From NCBI GenBank assembly GCA_937875805.1, contig CALFHG010000105.1, positions 1 to 5,808 of the forward strand: 5,808 bases of DNA, in the 5' to 3' direction. This stretch comes from an uncultured Nitrosopumilaceae archaeon. Its GTDB lineage: Archaea > Thermoproteota > Nitrososphaeria > Nitrososphaerales > Nitrosopumilaceae. The first letter of the stretch is position 1. Each line of letters starts with the position of its first letter. The position numbers and the translations under genes were made by a program. This document shows, in pieces, positions 4,997 through 5,808 of the stretch. The notes beneath the pieces were generated by a model. That model was not told the origin of the DNA. It searched no databases and was given only the letters and a program-made list of their open reading frames with translations.

Positions 4997-5014
4997 AGTA
5001 TTGTTGTGAATACT
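4997..5014. other. Inverted repeat upstream of the 20-aa gene promoter
   Basis: AGTATT (4997-5002) and AATACT (5009-5014) enclose 6 bp, about 27 bp upstream of the TATA box of the 20-aa gene. It could be an operator half-site pair. On the - strand it is followed by T-rich sequence, so it could instead help end readthrough from the tRNA. Confidence 0.3.
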
Positions 5015-5055
5015 ATTTCAGACTCAAAAACAACATAAAATTACATTAACATTAT

Positions 5056-5061
5056 AAAAAA
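5056..5061 (-). terminator. T6 tract after tRNA-Ser
   Basis: Six consecutive T residues on the - strand follow directly after the encoded CCA. A U-run is the usual end signal for archaeal tRNA transcripts. Confidence 0.5.
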
Positions 5062-5163
5062 TGGCGCCGGGAGGGAGATTTGAACTCCCGTTCCCTTGCG
5101 AGAACGCGCTTTATGGTTAAACAATTTCCAGGCGCGCGCCCTACCAGGCTAGGCGACCCCGGC
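5062..5163 (-). tRNA. tRNA-Ser (GGA anticodon) with 15-nt intron and encoded CCA
   Basis: The complete cloverleaf can be traced on the - strand. Acceptor GCCGGGG (5163-5157) pairs with TCCCGGC, with discriminator G73 and encoded CCA (5064-5062). The D arm has stem GCCT/GGGC. The anticodon stem is CGCGC/GCGCG and the loop is CTGGAA plus A38, with GGA at 5129-5127. A 15-nt long variable arm (TTCTC/GGGAA with a GCAA loop) makes it a type II tRNA, and the T-arm is GGGAG-TTCAAAT-CTCCC. The long variable arm with GGA and G73 identifies serine. Removing the intron leaves 87 nt including CCA. Its GC-richness contrasts sharply with the rest of the window. Confidence 0.96.
5111..5125 (-). other. tRNA intron at canonical position 37/38
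   Basis: These 15 nt interrupt the anticodon loop after A37. Intron bases CCA can pair with U33-G34-G35, with a C32/U mismatch, to form the central helix of a bulge-helix-bulge. That leaves 3-nt AAA bulges on both sides with each cut after the second A. This is the substrate of the archaeal tRNA splicing endonuclease. A 15-nt intron is near the short end for archaea. Confidence 0.88.
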
Positions 5164-5200
5164 ACAAGTCTTGCGACAAATGTATTCGATGAAATGTGAT

Positions 5201-5207
5201 TATAAAT
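5201..5207 (-). promoter_or_regulatory. TATA-like box for tRNA-Ser
   Basis: On the - strand this reads ATTTATA, about 38-44 bp upstream of tRNA base 1. It would give a leader of roughly 13 nt, to be removed by RNase P. The box is in the 67-bp gap after the 150-aa gene. Confidence 0.35.
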
Positions 5208-5230
5208 TATGTTACTTGTGTTGTGATAAA

Positions 5231-5683
5231 TTACTTCCAGATTGTTATTGTAGTTGATTTTTCTACATTATTTCCTTCATTATCCATTCCATTGACAGAT
5301 ATTTTGTAAAGACCTTCCAATGCTGCATCTCCATCATTTTTAATTTGATTCCATGAGAAACTTACTTCCTCACCAGGATCTAAACCAGAGTTAATTTCCT
5401 CAGATGAAATCCAAGAAGAATACATCAAAATCCCAGATAATCCAGTTATTCGTAGACCATAAGAGGCATCAGAGAATGTCAGGGGGACAGTTCCAGAATT
5501 TACAATTTGAATAGTTATCTCCTCACCTTTTTTAAAATCAGATTTTTCAGTAACTATAGAAATTGAAGAGCCTTCAACAAAAACTAATTGACTGGTATTT
5601 TTTACATCAATAAGATATATCCCGAAAACTAGACCGGCAACTAAACCAACGCCAATAAAGAGTACAAGACTTTTTGCTAACAA
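5231..5683 (-). CDS. Membrane-anchored protein with extracellular BsuPI-like beta domain, 150 aa
   Basis: TTG (5683-5681) to TAA (5233-5231). An in-frame TAA two codons upstream of the TTG excludes an earlier start. Residues about 4-26 (SLVLFIGVGLVAGLVFGIYLI) form one transmembrane helix or uncleaved signal anchor; a single basic Lys precedes it, so the C-terminal domain should lie outside the cell. The rest alternates short strands and turns typical of a beta sandwich: EEITIQIVNSG (54-64), PLTFSD, YGLRITG, LDPGEEVSFSW, and GLYKISVNG near the end. The order NSGT, then a hydrophobic strand, LxPGEE and GxYxI resembles BsuPI (IPI)-type or CARDB-like domains, judged by eye. Its role is unknown; adhesion, or binding of a partner or envelope component, is possible. 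It is probably co-directional with the partial gene upstream, 26 bp away. Confidence 0.8.
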   Translation of the reverse strand: MLAKSLVLFIGVGLVAGLVFGIYLIDVKNTSQLVFVEGSSISIVTEKSDFKKGEEITIQIVNSGTVPLTFSDASYGLRITGLSGILMYSSWISSEEINSGLDPGEEVSFSWNQIKNDGDAALEGLYKISVNGMDNEGNNVEKSTTITIWK

Positions 5684-5709
5684 TTTCTTTTAAAATAATT
5701 CTTGATTTT

Positions 5710-5808
5710 TTAATCCTTTGGAGGAGTAGGTTTTGTTCGCCATTTTTTAGGATAAGTGTTAGGAGCCATGATAATTCTTTTAGTTTCAAATGCATATCCT
5801 TTTGTGGC
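5710..5808 (-). CDS. C-terminus of a gene starting outside the window
   Basis: An open frame enters from the right edge (first codon 5808-5806) and ends at TAA (5712-5710), giving 32 residues that end IIMAPNTYPKKWRTKPTPPKD. The last part is Pro- and Lys-rich and looks like a flexible basic tail. An internal ATG (5769-5767) could alternatively start a 19-aa micro-gene. The codons are AT-rich and natural for this genome. The family cannot be told from so little. The stop is 26 bp upstream of the TTG of the 150-aa gene, consistent with an operon. Confidence 0.45.
   Translation of the reverse strand, partial: ATKGYAFETKRIIMAPNTYPKKWRTKPTPPKD

Noticed and set aside
5062..5163. Reading the tRNA as tRNA-Leu(UAA) from the TTTAA in the intron
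   Set aside because: That choice destroys the 7-base anticodon loop and the canonical 37/38 splice geometry. CTGGAAA closes perfectly on CGCGC/GCGCG, and discriminator G73 fits serine.
5607..5795. Open frame of 62 codons on the - strand
   Set aside because: It overlaps the transmembrane segment of the 150-aa gene in another frame and uses CTC/CTA codons unlike the neighbours. The frame ending at 5710 fits the local codon use better.

Overview
The window looks like chromosomal DNA of an AT-rich archaeon, most likely a marine ammonia-oxidising thaumarchaeon of the Nitrosopumilus type (Nitrososphaerota). The evidence is indirect: low GC, TATA-like boxes 25-33 bp upstream of start codons with no Shine-Dalgarno sequence (leaderless genes), a GC-rich tRNA-Ser gene with a bulge-helix-bulge intron at position 37/38, an archaeal release-factor-family protein, and several very small lysine- or aspartate-rich genes. 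The genus is an inference; no marker gene settles it.

Left part (1-2888). The window opens inside a D-2-hydroxyacid dehydrogenase (glyoxylate/hydroxypyruvate reductase type) on the + strand. A leaderless 29-codon gene follows, then a hairpin terminator lying between convergent genes. On the - strand come a 124-aa protein resembling the ChuX/HutX/HemS heme-carrier fold and, upstream of it in the same probable operon, a 93-aa protein with a Cys/His pattern that could bind zinc. Divergent from this pair is a 435-aa FAD oxidoreductase of the L-2-hydroxyglutarate dehydrogenase type. The window therefore holds enzymes for both D- and L-2-hydroxyacids, which may serve metabolite salvage or repair.

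Middle (2915-3973). A - strand gene encodes a 352-aa protein of the aRF1/Vms1-ANKZF1 family. It has a GGQ catalytic loop but lacks the NIKS stop-codon-reading motif, which suggests release of stalled nascent chains rather than normal termination.

Right part (3974-5808). Everything recognised here is on the - strand. About 1 kb without any long gene holds a row of dyads (4032-4138), a strong stem-loop (4301-4325) that may start a small RNA, and three micro-genes: 47 aa, 28 aa (very acidic) and 20 aa (Lys/Ala-rich, with its own TATA box and terminator). Two direct copies of a 57-bp element (4346-4402 and 4775-4831; 3 mismatches, 40-bp perfect core) flank the 47- and 28-aa genes. Each copy ends in a TATA box. 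One box is correctly spaced for the 28-aa gene and the other for the stem-loop, so the element is best read as a duplicated promoter driving a micro-protein and a candidate RNA. Next come tRNA-Ser(GGA), a membrane-anchored beta-domain protein of 150 aa, and the C-terminus of a gene that starts outside the window.

The most promising undescribed feature is the duplicated-promoter, micro-gene and small-RNA cluster at 4240-4940.
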